Part shown: in pieces, positions 47,064 through 57,406 of the stretch
Layout of the letters: each line of letters opens with the position of its first letter
Position numbering within the stretch: the stretch's first letter is position 1
From: Brachionus rotundiformis
Lineage: Eukaryota > Rotifera > Eurotatoria > Ploima > Brachionidae
NCBI GenBank assembly: GCA_016802295.1
Contig: JAESIW010000118.1
Span: 2,026,000 to 2,089,999 of the forward strand
Reading direction: 5' to 3'
Length of the DNA: 64,000 nucleotides
The notes under the pieces: model-generated
What the model was told of the DNA's origin: nothing
Database searches by the model: none
The model's input: the letters and a program-made list of their open reading frames with translations, nothing else
Position numbers and translations under genes: made by a program

Positions 47064-47810
47064 AATAAAAATAAATAAACGCAACACTGGTTATGTTGGC
47101 TTAGAGATAAACACCCGAAAAACAGAAGTTATGTGCATAAACAAAAAACTCAATGCACCAATTTCTGTTGGAGACGAAAATCTTAAATGCGTAGACATCT
47201 TTACATACCTAGGAAGCGTGATTAGCAAAAATGGTGGCTCCGAAGAAGACATTCGAAACAGATTAACGAAGGCCAAAACTGCTTTCTTCAAATTAAGGCA
47301 TATGTGGAAATCGTCATTCCTTCGACTGAGGACTAAATTACATCTTTATAGTAGTCTGGTCAAATCTGTATTGTTACATGGATCTGAATGCTGGCGAATG
47401 ACTGACAGTGATCTTCAAAAGATCGAAGTATTCCATAACAATTGCCTAAGAAAAATTTTGAGAATCTTCTATCCGAAAGTTATTACAATTGAGGAGCTGT
47501 ACAACAGATCAAGGTCCGAGCCAATCCGAAACATAATACGCAGAAGACGACTTAAGTGGCTTGGTCATGTTCTTAGAATGTCAGCAGACAGAATTCCTAG
47601 AGTTGCACTATTTTGGACACCTCAATGAAAGAGAAATGCTGGAAGACCAAAGTTGACCTGGAGGAGAACAGTTGAAAGAGAACTGAGAGAGATGAAACTC
47701 ACATGGGGACAAGCAGAAATTGTCGCTAAGAATAGGGCAGAATGGAGGGGACGTGTGCTCCACTGGGAGTAGAAGATAGAAGAAGAAGAAGAAGAATAAA
47801 AATAAATAAA
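47064..47810 (+). mobile_element. 5'-truncated RTE-like non-LTR retrotransposon with 16-bp target duplication
   Basis: The element body (47080-47794) is flanked by the identical 16-mer AATAAAAATAAATAAA at 47064-47079 and 47795-47810. It encodes the C-terminal part of a reverse transcriptase polyprotein: VGLEINTRKTEVMCINKK, then FTYLGSVISKNGGSEEDI, LKSVLLHGSECW-type sequence and RRLKWLGHVLRM, typical of endonuclease-reverse transcriptase LINEs. The frame from 47131 is broken by TGA at 47626-47628 (where the family has Arg, before GRPK) but then stays open to TAG at 47770. A GAAGAA tail ends the element. All lacks the endonuclease and catalytic RT domains, so it is inactive. Confidence 0.9.
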
Positions 47811-48425
47811 CCAAAATATTTTAAAAAAATTAATTATTAATTACTATAAACGAAAATTTAATTTGTTTTTTTTTTAAATTAATTTAAACATTAAACGATA
47901 CAATTTTTTAAATAAAAAAAAATAATAAAAATAATAATAATAATAAAAAGTTACAGCAAGCGAGCTTGCGGAGATGACTTACTCGGAAGCCATCTATGGT
48001 AGCTAATCGCGCAAAAATCGAGAGATAAATTAAGCAACTACAATGAAATTAACAGAGACGAAACTGAGGTTAAATTTATAGAGACTTAACAGATATTACA
48101 TAAGATTTTACAGAACATTACAGATAAATAAAAAGATAAATAGAAAATAATTTACACAGACTATGGTTAAAAATTTAAATATGGATAGAAAATTTCGAAC
48201 ATATAGTTACAAAATTGTATATAAAGAAAGATAAATCAAAAAATTATATAAAATGTTATATATATCAAGCTCAATAACTTTCTTAAAATTATCTATTTAA
48301 ACAAATAGATATTATTTTTTTAATTAAATATAGGACAAGTATTTCTTAACTTAAGTTTTAAATTTAAAATAGCTACTTTGGAAATTATGCAAATTATTTT
48401 GAAATAAAATTTTATCAAAAAAAAA
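47811..48425. other. Non-coding stretch with an (AAT)n tract and a GC-richer islet
   Basis: An AAT repeat at about 47921-47946 is followed by a GC-richer islet (about 47950-48035) beginning TTACAGCAAGCGAGCTTGCG, with no frame. It may be another old insertion; unresolved. The rest is the 5' flank of ataxin-3. Confidence 0.5.
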
Positions 48426-49280
48426 ATGGAATTAATACACCATGAGACTCAAGATGGGCTCTTATGTGCCCAGCATTGTTTGAATACCCTCTTACAAGGT
48501 GATTACTATTCTGCTATAGATTTAGCCAACATAGCTAATGAGCTTGACCGAATCGAGAGAGGCTTCATGCCAGAACATTCTTCAAATGAATCATCGAATT
48601 ATGACGACACAGGCTTTTTTAGTATCCAAGTAATTCAAGAAGCATTAAAAGCATGGAATTTGGAACTGATACCTTTCAAGAGCTCAAACGAATTGGCTTG
48701 TCTAGCTCGTCAATTTCCCACTAATCTAAAAGCTTATATTTGTAACTATAAGCAACATTGGTATACTATACGGAAAATTGGAAAATACTGGTTCAACTTG
48801 AATTCAATGTTCAAAAGACCAGAACTAATATCCGACACTTATTTGGCTGTTTTGTTAAAGCAACTAGAACATGAAGGATACTCCATTTTCATAGTTGATG
48901 GTGTTTTGCCTGCCAGTCAAGCTGACTTGGTTCTAATCGAAACAAATATTGATGCCAAAGAAATTCTTCGGAAACAAAATAGAGAAAAGGAAGAGATAAA
49001 AAAAGGAAGTAATGAAGAGAATAACATCGGCTTTGATGACGAAGAGTTAAAACAAGCTATTAAAATGAGCCTTCAGGAAACAGATTTTGGTTCGACTGAA
49101 AAATTATATCCCAGTTTGGCTCATGAGGAAGATGGTGAACTTAAGAGAGCAATTGAATTGAGTCTACAAGCGAATAACAACACAGAATTGGTTAATGAAT
49201 TAAAGCCAAGTTCTTCAAATCAAGTCGATCAGGCGGAAGAGATCAGAAAAAAAAGATTGGAATATTTGGAAAAGAAATAA
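48426..49280 (+). CDS. ATXN3: Ataxin-3, Josephin deubiquitinase
   Basis: Single exon, 284 residues. The Josephin domain spans about 1-170 and keeps the whole active site: Q9 and C14 in TQDGLLCAQHCLNTLLQG, H111 in KQHWYTIRKIGKYWFNLNS and N126 at the end of that motif, spaced as in human (C14, H119, N134). Two ubiquitin-interacting motifs follow: DDEELKQAIKMSLQE (about 204-219) and EDGELKRAIELSLQ (about 235-249). It trims ubiquitin chains in protein quality control together with VCP; a basic IRKKRLEYLEKK tail occurs at the end. There is no polyglutamine tract. Loss of all introns in a gene that is intron-rich elsewhere may point to an old retrocopy, but the frame is intact. Confidence 0.96.
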   Translation: MELIHHETQDGLLCAQHCLNTLLQGDYYSAIDLANIANELDRIERGFMPEHSSNESSNYDDTGFFSIQVIQEALKAWNLELIPFKSSNELACLARQFPTNLKAYICNYKQHWYTIRKIGKYWFNLNSMFKRPELISDTYLAVLLKQLEHEGYSIFIVDGVLPASQADLVLIETNIDAKEILRKQNREKEEIKKGSNEENNIGFDDEELKQAIKMSLQETDFGSTEKLYPSLAHEEDGELKRAIELSLQANNNTELVNELKPSSSNQVDQAEEIRKKRLEYLEKK

Positions 49281-49678
49281 TTTTTTAAGATTTAAATCAA
49301 TTAAAAACAAAATGGAAATTAAAACTTTAAAAAGATATGTTCAAATATAGATACGAAATTATAGTTCATGAGATATTTAGTCTTTGTAAATTTTAGCCAT
49401 AGATGTTTATAAAAATATTATAATAATAAAAAAATTAATTTATTTTAATAAAATCAAAGTAAATCAAATATTTTCATTATTTTCGTACAAATAAAATTTT
49501 AAATTAGTTCAATTAATTTTTAAAATAAAGCTTAATACAAAGAAAAAATTGAAATTATTATTCTAATAAAAATGAAATAATTTCTAAAAGATTTATGGTC
49601 TTAAGAAAATTCAATGAATTTAGAATTAAAAAAATTATAATTTTTAAAACACGATTTTGGAGAAAAATAATTGCAAAA
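49281..49678. other. Non-coding spacer between ATXN3 and TSPO copy 1
   Basis: AT-rich; an in-frame upstream ATG at 49595 would extend TSPO copy 1 by 28 residues, but the second TSPO copy has no equivalent, so it is left out. Confidence 0.5.
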
Positions 49679-50221
49679 ATGTCTATTCTTCAAGCTACTG
49701 GTTTGACTATTTTACCAAATTTAGGAGGTTTAGTGAGTGGTTATTTGACAAGAAAAAATCTCAAGACATGGTTTGAAGTGAATAAAAAAAAATTTATATA
49801 TTTTTAAATAAAAGTAAAAAAATTTTTAAATTCAATTAAGAATTTGGACAGACCATCATGGCGGCCACCAAATTGGGCTTTTGGACCGGTCTGGACATCT
49901 TTGTATACTTCAATGGGTTACGCATCTTATTTGATTGTAAGAGATGGTATCGGTGATAAAAGAAATCTAGCACTTGGTCTCTATGGAAGTCAATTAGCTC
50001 TTAATTTTGCATGGAGTCCAGTATTTTTTGTTTGCCATAAGCTAGGACTAGCAGTAGTTATAAGCTCTACATTGGCTGCAAATATAGCAGCATGTATTTA
50101 CGCCTTTTATCCTATAAACAAAACAGCATCGTATCTGCTCTTACCATATTTGGCATGGGTATCTTTTGCAAGCGTATTAAATTACAGCATTTGGAGACGA
50201 AACAGCAAAAAAGAACCATGA
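49679..50221 (+). CDS. TSPO: Translocator protein TSPO, copy 1, two exons
   Basis: Exons 49679-49777 and 49841-50221 join in frame to 159 residues, the usual TSPO length. TspO/MBR landmarks: NLGGLVSGYLTRKNLKTWFE before the junction, then PSWRPPNWAFGPVWTSLYTS (the WxPP and GPVW motifs), MGYASYL, LYGSQLALNFAWSPVFF and LLPYLAWVSFASVLNYSIW, which contains the cholesterol-recognition segment. It is a five-helix protein, mostly of the mitochondrial outer membrane, that binds porphyrins and sterols. LNFAWSP has Phe where most TSPOs, including copy 2, have Trp. Bases 49853-50006 are almost identical to copy 2, unlike the rest. Confidence 0.94.
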
Positions 50222-50420
50222 ATAATGAAAATAACAATTAGAGCAAATTTATTAATTTAAAAAAACAAATATATTGATTTTAATAAAAAAATAAATATCA
50301 TTAAATGTGATTTTTTTTGTTTCCAAGGATATGGTAAAAATGCTTTTGATGTCGATTCTAGGAACTAATAATGATCATAGTTAATAGTTTGTTTTTTTTA
50401 AATTAATTTTTAATGAATAA

Positions 50421-51893
50421 TCAATTATTTATTTCATCGATCTTTTTCCTTTTAAAAAATAAAATTAACAATTTAATTGTTAATTCTAAAATTTCAACAA
50501 AACTAAGTACACTCATGCCTACACAAATACCCAAAATCCCGCCAATATTACAAATTAATTGAAAAAAGTCCATTGCTGCAGTCTCTTGAACCAATGTTAA
50601 ACTAATATCATCATGGTAAATGTTCACTGCAACAACACTTTTCTTAACCATTTCATGGTCGGTGAAATTTCTAGCCTCATTGGGAAAATATTTCTCATTC
50701 TCAATAATCAAATTGGAATAAAAAACTGTTGGAAAATTGGCTTGAGAAAACTTTAAATTATACTTTACTGTTTCACACTCGATTGGACATTTCTCAAAGC
50801 ATTTGGCAGATTGACCAGAATCAGTGAAATTTTTATAAGCATTAATAGCCTTTAAAAAAACATCATAACTGCAAAGAGTGCTCGATGTAGCTTCAATTGC
50901 ACTATAATAATAGCATCCATATGCTTCCTTTATGTATTCATGGTAACACATTATTAAGCATGTTTTTTGTTGGTATCTGCCAAAAAGTTTAATTGTTTTT
51001 TTGTAAATGTCAGACTCAAAAGAATCCAATGAAGTTGGATCTTTGACACAATCACTGTAAGGCTTGGATAGTTTGTACGTATGCTCCTGACTTACCACAA
51101 TATCAGTCTCAAATCCATTTGCCAGACTAATTGAGTCATACTCGCTGAATATGACTGCAGTGTGATTGTGAATGAACAATTGGATACCATTGGACCTTAT
51201 TAGATCAATATCTGTGTACAATGAACCAGTGAAAAGTTCCAATCTTAATCCATTTTGTTTTCCAGGTATTGCTGATTCCTGAATACTTATTTCAGAACCA
51301 GACAAATTTTTACCAGAATTAAATTTGTAACAATTTCCATATTCTGGTAGAGTGAAATGCTCAAAATCGTTCATGCTACATTTTATACCATTAAATTCAC
51401 AATTTATCAGCATTTCTCTAATACCAAAAATGTTTTTTGATAGCTCATCATTAGTAATATTTATAATTTGGTTACTTATTATATAATTCACTTCTTTCAT
51501 TATTAAAAAAGTATTGTCATATATCCTTGCTAAATTTTTTGATTCATTTTTTAATTGTTCTAGTAGTCCCAAATAATACATGGTTTTAATGCCATTATTT
51601 TTCAAGTTGAATGGATTTTTGTTACAAAATGATACACTTGGGAACTGAATAGACGCCATTCTTTGGCTAGTTATTTTTGTGTTTACTTTAAAATCAATGT
51701 AGTCATTTAGGATCATTGTCAAATTCACAATGCAATAAGAACATGAAGCCAAAATGCTCACTGTCCACAATATTTTAAAGAACCAGTTTTTATTGCGAAA
51801 AATATTTGGTAATCCATGAGTTGTTACTGTGTCTATCCAGTTATTAAAAATAATCAATAGTTCATTTTTTAATATTTTTTTACTATTTTCCAT
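50421..51893 (-). CDS. DEG/ENaC channel subunit B
   Basis: Single exon, 490 residues. It has the His-Gly gating motif in VTTHGLPNIF, TM1 (about 42-64), the FPSVSFCNKNPF signature, ectodomain cysteines (LINCEFNGIKC, GNCYKFNSG, CLIMCYHEYIKEAYGC, CFEKCPIECETV) and the TM2/filter region GGILGICVGMSVLSFVEILE with GMS as the GxS filter. It is only distantly similar to channel A, so the two diverged well before the recent duplications here. It ends 200 bases from, and convergent with, TSPO copy 1; a relic of that same arrangement lies at 56.4-56.9 kb. Gating stimulus unknown; FMRFamide-gated channels are the closest type by motif. Confidence 0.93.
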   Translation of the reverse strand: MENSKKILKNELLIIFNNWIDTVTTHGLPNIFRNKNWFFKILWTVSILASCSYCIVNLTMILNDYIDFKVNTKITSQRMASIQFPSVSFCNKNPFNLKNNGIKTMYYLGLLEQLKNESKNLARIYDNTFLIMKEVNYIISNQIINITNDELSKNIFGIREMLINCEFNGIKCSMNDFEHFTLPEYGNCYKFNSGKNLSGSEISIQESAIPGKQNGLRLELFTGSLYTDIDLIRSNGIQLFIHNHTAVIFSEYDSISLANGFETDIVVSQEHTYKLSKPYSDCVKDPTSLDSFESDIYKKTIKLFGRYQQKTCLIMCYHEYIKEAYGCYYYSAIEATSSTLCSYDVFLKAINAYKNFTDSGQSAKCFEKCPIECETVKYNLKFSQANFPTVFYSNLIIENEKYFPNEARNFTDHEMVKKSVVAVNIYHDDISLTLVQETAAMDFFQLICNIGGILGICVGMSVLSFVEILELTIKLLILFFKRKKIDEINN

Positions 51894-52596
51894 TTTCTTT
51901 TTTCAAAATAAACTTTTTTAACATCATTTTATTTTAAATTTTCTCTCTTTTATTATTGCAATTTTTATTTCCTTAAATACTAGATTATCAATCTTTTTAA
52001 TTTGTTCCTTTCAATAAAGCATTGTTATATTTAATGATTTTTATATTTATTTTTTGATTTCAATAATAAACTTAATCTAAATTAAATGGTAAAATGTTCT
52101 AAACTTGTTGCTATGTTTCATATTTTTTATTAATATTCTAAATTATATTGATTTATTTATATTTTAAAGTTTCTATATGAAAAAAACTTTTTTATCTTTT
52201 CAAAATTAAGAAAATAATTAACTTTTTTTGTAATTACTATGTATTGTATTGAAATTTCAAATCAAAAAACATTGATTATTTTTCTTAAATTTTAGAATAA
52301 AGAGATAAAAATCATTCAAATAAATATTTTGATTCAATAAAAAACTAATTATCATATAAATATTTAAATATTCTTTCTTGATAAAAATATAATACCTTTT
52401 TGATATTGCCTTGACATTTTACTTTTACTATCATTAATCTCTTCCTAGTTTGAATGAATCTGAGACAAAAATCAAGATAAAATAAAGTCAAAAATTAAGT
52501 CGTTAATAGAAATTATATGTAATATTTCAGGATGAAATGTATAAAAAAAAATAATTAAAAATAAAAAAGTTAAATATTGAATCAGATCAGAAAATT
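51894..52596. other. Non-coding divergent spacer of DEG/ENaC B and TSPO copy 2
   Basis: AT-rich, presumably both promoters; nothing specific recognised. Confidence 0.5.
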
Positions 52597-53129
52597 ATGT
52601 CGCTTCTTCAAGCTGTAGGTTTATCGATCTTACCTAATATAGGAGGCATTGCTGGAAGTTATTTTACCAGAAAGAATGTTAAAAACTGGTTTGAAGTAAA
52701 TAAGAATAAATTTAGATAAGTTAACTATTTATAAATTTTTAACTCAAGTCTTTAGACAAACCATCATGGCGGCCACCAAATTGGGCTTTTGGACCGGTCT
52801 GGACATCTTTGTATACTTCAATGGGTTACGCATCCTATTTGATTGTAAGAGATGGTATCGGTGATAGAAGAAATCTAGCACTTGGTCTCTATGGAAGTCA
52901 ATTAGCTCTTAATTGGGCTTGGACCCCTATTTTTTTCCATTTTCACAAGCTAGGACTTTCAACAATTGAGATAAGCCTCTTAAGCGTCAATATAGCGGCT
53001 TGCATTTATGCTTTTTATCCAATAAACAAAACAGCAGCTTATCTCCTTTTGCCATATTTGGCTTGGGTATCTTTTGCCAGTGCGATCAACTTGAGTATTT
53101 GGAGTCGAAATAGAAAAAAACAATTATGA
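52597..53129 (+). CDS. TSPO: Translocator protein TSPO, copy 2, two exons
   Basis: Exons 52597-52695 and 52749-53129 have exactly the same sizes (99 and 381 nt) and phase as copy 1 and give 159 residues. It carries the canonical LALNWAWTPIFF (Trp where copy 1 has Phe) and LLPYLAWVSFASAINLSIW. Exon 1 and the last 200 bases of exon 2 differ substantially from copy 1, whereas 52761-52914 differs at only two of 154 bases. It is intact and probably expressed. The dead channel copy begins 180 bases downstream on the same strand. Confidence 0.94.
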
Positions 53130-53309
53130 ATAATTAAAATTTATAAAGTTTTTATTAAATCAATTATTTAATAGTTCATATAATTATTATTTATTTTTAT
53201 ATTATTGAGAGATTTAAAACAAGAATGTTTTCAAAATTAAAAATAAAATAAATTTACTTGATTTTTTATTATAAAATTTGTATTTATTTAAATTTCGTAC
53301 CAAGTTATA

Positions 53310-54528
53310 ATGAAAGCAACTGATTTGGAAAAGCCAAACATTAAATTTTCCATTATTTTTTTGAATGGCTCGAAATAATGACTATGCATGGATTTCCAAA
53401 CATATTTCGATCCAAATATTTAACTATTCGAATTATGTGGACCATGTTTTTTCTTGCCTCGAACGCACTTTGCTTTTATATAATTGCAATAAACATTATG
53501 AGCTTTCTGGAATATGAAGTAGTTACCATTATAAAAGAAGTTGAAAAAGACTCAATAGCCTTTCCATCAGTAACTGTATGTAATGCCAATCCATTTGTGA
53601 CAGAAGAAGGCTTAAAATTTGTAGAAAACTTTTTGCAAGAAAATAATCTAACTGATGATATATTTTTTGGATATTTTAACAAACAAAACTCATCGATGCT
53701 TTACTTTAACTATCTACGCTATTTTGCAACATCTTTTTCAAAAGGAAAGTCATCAGATTATTTAAAAAGATTGTCGATTCCTTTCGATAAAATGCTTATA
53801 AGTTGTTTGTATAATTTTCAGCCTTGTGATGAAAATGATTGGCATTGGTTCTACGACATCACTTTTGGTAACTGCTATCGTTTTAATGCAGGTTTTGATT
53901 CAAACGGGACAAAAAGGGATATAAGGCATTCAAATTTTCCAGGAAAATATTTTGGTCTTATGATCGAGTTCTTTGTTGGAATACCTAAGAACGAATGAAG
54001 GAATGTAATTGTGAACCACCGACTAATAGTTTTAATGGGGAAGATAGCAATCTTTGTGATACTTTTGAAGAATTTCTTTGTAGCGAACGAGTAGGTCAAA
54101 AATTTTTTTTTTCAGATTTTAGAAATAAATTGAATAATTTTTGTCCATTATCATGTGATTCAATCAATTTCAGAGTAACAAAATCAGAAAATAGATATCC
54201 CTCTGAATCGTATGCAAACGTCCTAGTAAAAAATGACAAGATCAAAAGTCTATTTGAAAATAGATCTTATATTGGTATCGAAGAATTGGAAAAAAATATT
54301 CTATCAGTAAATGTCTACTATGAATATCTAAAACAAACAGAAATATCACAGAAAGCGAGTATTACATGGGATGGCTTAGTTGGTATTGTTGGTGGTACTC
54401 TGGGCTTATTTTTAGGAATGAGTGTTCTTAGTTTTGTGGAATATTTGGATTTATTTTTTCAAATAATATTTAAAAAACTCGGAAATAACACCATTAAGAT
54501 ATCAACTAGAGCAAACAATCTGAATTGA
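53310..54528 (+). pseudogene. Broken copy of DEG/ENaC channel A
   Basis: By eye about 95% identical to channel A at 36.1 kb. Two lesions disrupt it. A single G is missing around 53361-53364 (TTTTTTGAATGG versus TTTTTTGGAATGG), so the frame opened by the ATG at 53310 stops almost at once; reading can restart at 53378. A deletion equivalent to channel A bases about 36780-37057 (net about 277 nt) joins GIPKNE directly to a TGA and removes the middle of the ectodomain, shifting frame again; the rest stays open to 54528 and includes TM2 and a GMS filter. The flanking remnants are well preserved, so loss is recent. Confidence 0.92.
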
Positions 54529-55125
54529 TTTTCTGAAGTTCGAAATTAAATTTTCTTTTTATAATTTATATTTTGAAGTTTTTATTTAGACAAAAATTGA
54601 AGTTTTTATTTTTAATCAATATTTTTAAATTTAAATTCTAAATTTAATTGCGATTAATCTAAATAAAATCATTTAACTTTAATATATCCAAAGAATTATT
54701 CAGTCTCAAATTAAAATTCTTTATATCTGCCACAAAACTTAATATTACCAATATAGCTGTAATAAATATTAAATATTTTTTTATTTAATAAATCCTACAA
54801 CTAAATTTATGTAAAATTTAATTTGGATTTTTTAAATCTTTGTATAAAACATCATGGAAAAATCATCAAATCATCATTTTCATCTTATTTTAAAAAGTTA
54901 TAGATATTTAAGAAAAATATCATGTTATTTATAACATATCTAGTATTATTTGGCGACGAAAAAGCTTAATCAACAATAATTGATTTGAATTTTGTTATTT
55001 TTTTAAATATGAATTATTTAATATTTTATCAAAATAATTATTGATTTTTATTTTATCAGAGTATCAAAGAATGGCCATTAAATTAATTAAATAAACTATT
55101 TTTAATTATTTATTAATAAAAAAAG
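54529..55125. other. Non-coding spacer
   Basis: AT-rich 3' flanks of the channel pseudogene and RRS1; nothing recognised. Confidence 0.5.
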
Positions 55126-56076
55126 TTATTTTTTTTTGCTAAATTTTTTTGTTCTACCACCCATTTTGGATCGTTTACCAATTTTTTTATTTTTTTTGTT
55201 TTTTTCAGAATGTTCTGATTGAATTAATTTATTTGTTGCTTTTTCTATATTTATTTTCTCTTTAGATGATTTATCTTTATTCGAATTTAATTTTTCGAAT
55301 AATTTTAATTGATTATCTTTTTCATTTTTTATATCACCATAATTCGATTCAAATTTTCTTTTCTTGCCCAATCCTTTGGTTGCTTTATCTTCATTTTCTA
55401 CTTTTTGGCTAAATTTAGACATGGAAGCGTCTGATTTTTTGGCAATGCTCAATGCTTTTTTTAATTTTAATTTATCTGGATTTTCGGACAAAACTGCCGG
55501 TGTGGCTCCTACGCCGGGAATTTTTTTTTTAGTGCTTCTGGCAATATTTCTTAGACGCTGTAGCTCATTTTTGGCAACACGTTCATTTTTTTCTTGTGTT
55601 CGCTTGGAGAAAAAGTCTTGATTAGGATCTTCATTTTTCTTTATTTCAATTAACCAGTCTTTGGTTGAGTCATTAATGCGTTTATAGCCCCAGCTAGGTT
55701 TCCATGTCTTGCTCGCTTCATCCCAAACTTTTCTTTCTTTCTTCTTGTTTTTGATGCCTTTGAGTTTGGCATACTGTTCCCATTTAGTCAATGGTTTTTC
55801 TTTGGGGATTGGCTTCTCTCTGGGCAGCGAAGTTCCAGGAGCAGGTAATTTGGCAATTACTACGTCTTCCACTCTCTCTACAGGAAGCTCAAAGAGACTA
55901 TTTATCAATAGTTGGGTTCCTAATGTACAAGCTTGTTTAAGGAACAAATTGGGATCTTTTTTTAATTCAGCAGAGTCGATAGGTCTCGGATCGAACTGAA
56001 GCAAATTACCAAGATCTTGAACTGCGACAGAAGCTGCTTGCTCAATAAGTGAATCTGAATTTTCCATTGCAACCAT
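55126..56076 (-). CDS. RRS1: Ribosome biogenesis regulatory protein RRS1
   Basis: Single exon, 316 residues. The conserved N-terminal part shows LGNLLQFDPRPID, LLINSLFELPVERVEDVVIA, KLPAPGTSLPREKPIPKEKP and LTKWEQYAKLKGIKNKKKER, followed by WDEASKTWKPSWGYKRIND, all hallmarks of RRS1. The C-terminal third is Lys-rich and low in complexity, ending in a KKFSKKK nuclear/nucleolar-type tail. With RPF2 it brings the 5S RNP (5S rRNA, uL18, uL5) into the pre-60S particle in the nucleolus. MVAMENS and MENS are both possible starts, four codons apart. Confidence 0.95.
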   Translation of the reverse strand: MVAMENSDSLIEQAASVAVQDLGNLLQFDPRPIDSAELKKDPNLFLKQACTLGTQLLINSLFELPVERVEDVVIAKLPAPGTSLPREKPIPKEKPLTKWEQYAKLKGIKNKKKERKVWDEASKTWKPSWGYKRINDSTKDWLIEIKKNEDPNQDFFSKRTQEKNERVAKNELQRLRNIARSTKKKIPGVGATPAVLSENPDKLKLKKALSIAKKSDASMSKFSQKVENEDKATKGLGKKRKFESNYGDIKNEKDNQLKLFEKLNSNKDKSSKEKINIEKATNKLIQSEHSEKNKKNKKIGKRSKMGGRTKKFSKKK

Positions 56077-56373
56077 TTTGAAAAAATATATATTTTTTTA
56101 ATATAAAAATAACATGTGTTAGGTATGTATATATATTAAAATAATGTCTAAATTGCAGATCAAAGTTAAATAATAAACTTAGTCGAGATGATTGAATTTA
56201 AAGGCAAAATTATTGTTGTCAATTGGTCAGAGCAAACTTTTCCAATTTTACAATTTAAATTGATTTATTAATAATTATTTGAAAAGTAATTACTTATTTT
56301 TGTCCAAATTATTATATATGTATTAAGCTTAATGGAGTAGATGATATTAATTTTGATAATAAATTCAAAGAGT
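56077..56373. other. Non-coding 5' flank of RRS1
   Basis: AT-rich; no element identified. Confidence 0.5.
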
Positions 56374-56450
56374 CATATTTGGCATGGGTATCTTTTGCAA
56401 GCGTATTAAATTACAGCATTTGGAGACGAAACAGCAAAAAAGAACCATGA
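56374..56450 (+). pseudogene. TSPO C-terminal relic
   Basis: Bases match the last 77 of TSPO copy 1 (from 50145), still encoding YLAWVSFASVLNYSIW and the stop. No upstream TSPO sequence remains. Non-coding 3' flank of copy 1 continues alongside it. Confidence 0.9.
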
Positions 56451-56657
56451 ATAATTAAGAATAAGAATTAAAGGAAATAAAATTTATTAATTTAAAAAAA
56501 CAAATATATTGATTTTAATAAAAAAATAAATATCATTAAATGTGATTTTTTTTTTGTTTCCAAGGATATGGTAAAAATTCTTTTGATGTAGATTCAAGGA
56601 ACTAATAATGATCATAGTTAAAATTTTTTTTTTTAAAAATTAATTTTTTATGAATAA

Positions 56658-56875
56658 TCAATTATTTATTTCATCGATCTTTTTCCTTTTAAAAAATACA
56701 ATTAACGATTTAATTATCAATTCTAAAATTTCAACAAAACTAAGTACACTCATGCCTACACAAATACCCAAAATCCCGCCAATATTACAAATTAATTGAA
56801 AAAAGTCCATTGCTGCATTCTCTTGAACCAATGTCAAAATTCACTTCTTCCAATACTAAAAATGTATTGCCAGTA
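56658..56875 (-). pseudogene. DEG/ENaC B C-terminal relic
   Basis: On the minus strand it repeats the end of channel B (stop TGA at 56658-56660, then the TM2/filter region) up to the point equivalent to about 50601, after which about 38 bases match channel B near 51484-51520, so roughly 880 bases are missing between. Together with the TSPO tail it preserves the convergent TSPO-channel arrangement of 50.1-50.6 kb. Confidence 0.88.
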
Positions 56876-57406
56876 AGTTCTCCACAAATTTCAAATATTC
56901 AAAAATAACATAATCAAATGAGAAAAATATCATATAAACAAGAATTGTTCAGTTAATATCGTAATTCTTTTTCTGTTTTCAACAATTTTTATCTAATTGT
57001 AAAAAAAATAATTTATTTGATAAAGTGATAATTAACTTAGTACTTAATTAATTAAAATATGCATCTTTTGATCCCAGATGATCAGACTCTGGTCGACGCT
57101 GAAGAACCCGGCTGTTTCATGTTTAGTTTTCTTATTAATATTATCATTTAATAATTATACCTTAAAAATTGGCTTTTTCAAGAAGAATTCCACACACAGG
57201 GTTTTTTTATGAAATTGGCTTTTTAATAAGAGATTTTTTTTAAATGATGATAATTTCGAAATTAAATTAATCTTTAAAAAATTAAAGTCAAATCTGGATT
57301 GAAGATTCTATTCAAAATTTTCATAAGAAAAAGGTTTAAAAATAAATCAAATTAATAAATTTATTTACATTTATTTTCATTTTATTATCAATTATTAAAT
57401 AATATT
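56876..57406. other. Non-coding spacer
   Basis: AT-rich with a small GC-richer patch at 57075-57120; no gene seen. Confidence 0.5.

Noticed and set aside
49595..49678. Upstream in-frame start for TSPO copy 1
   Set aside because: Would add 28 basic residues absent from copy 2 and from the family; the internal Met gives matching 33-codon first exons in both copies.
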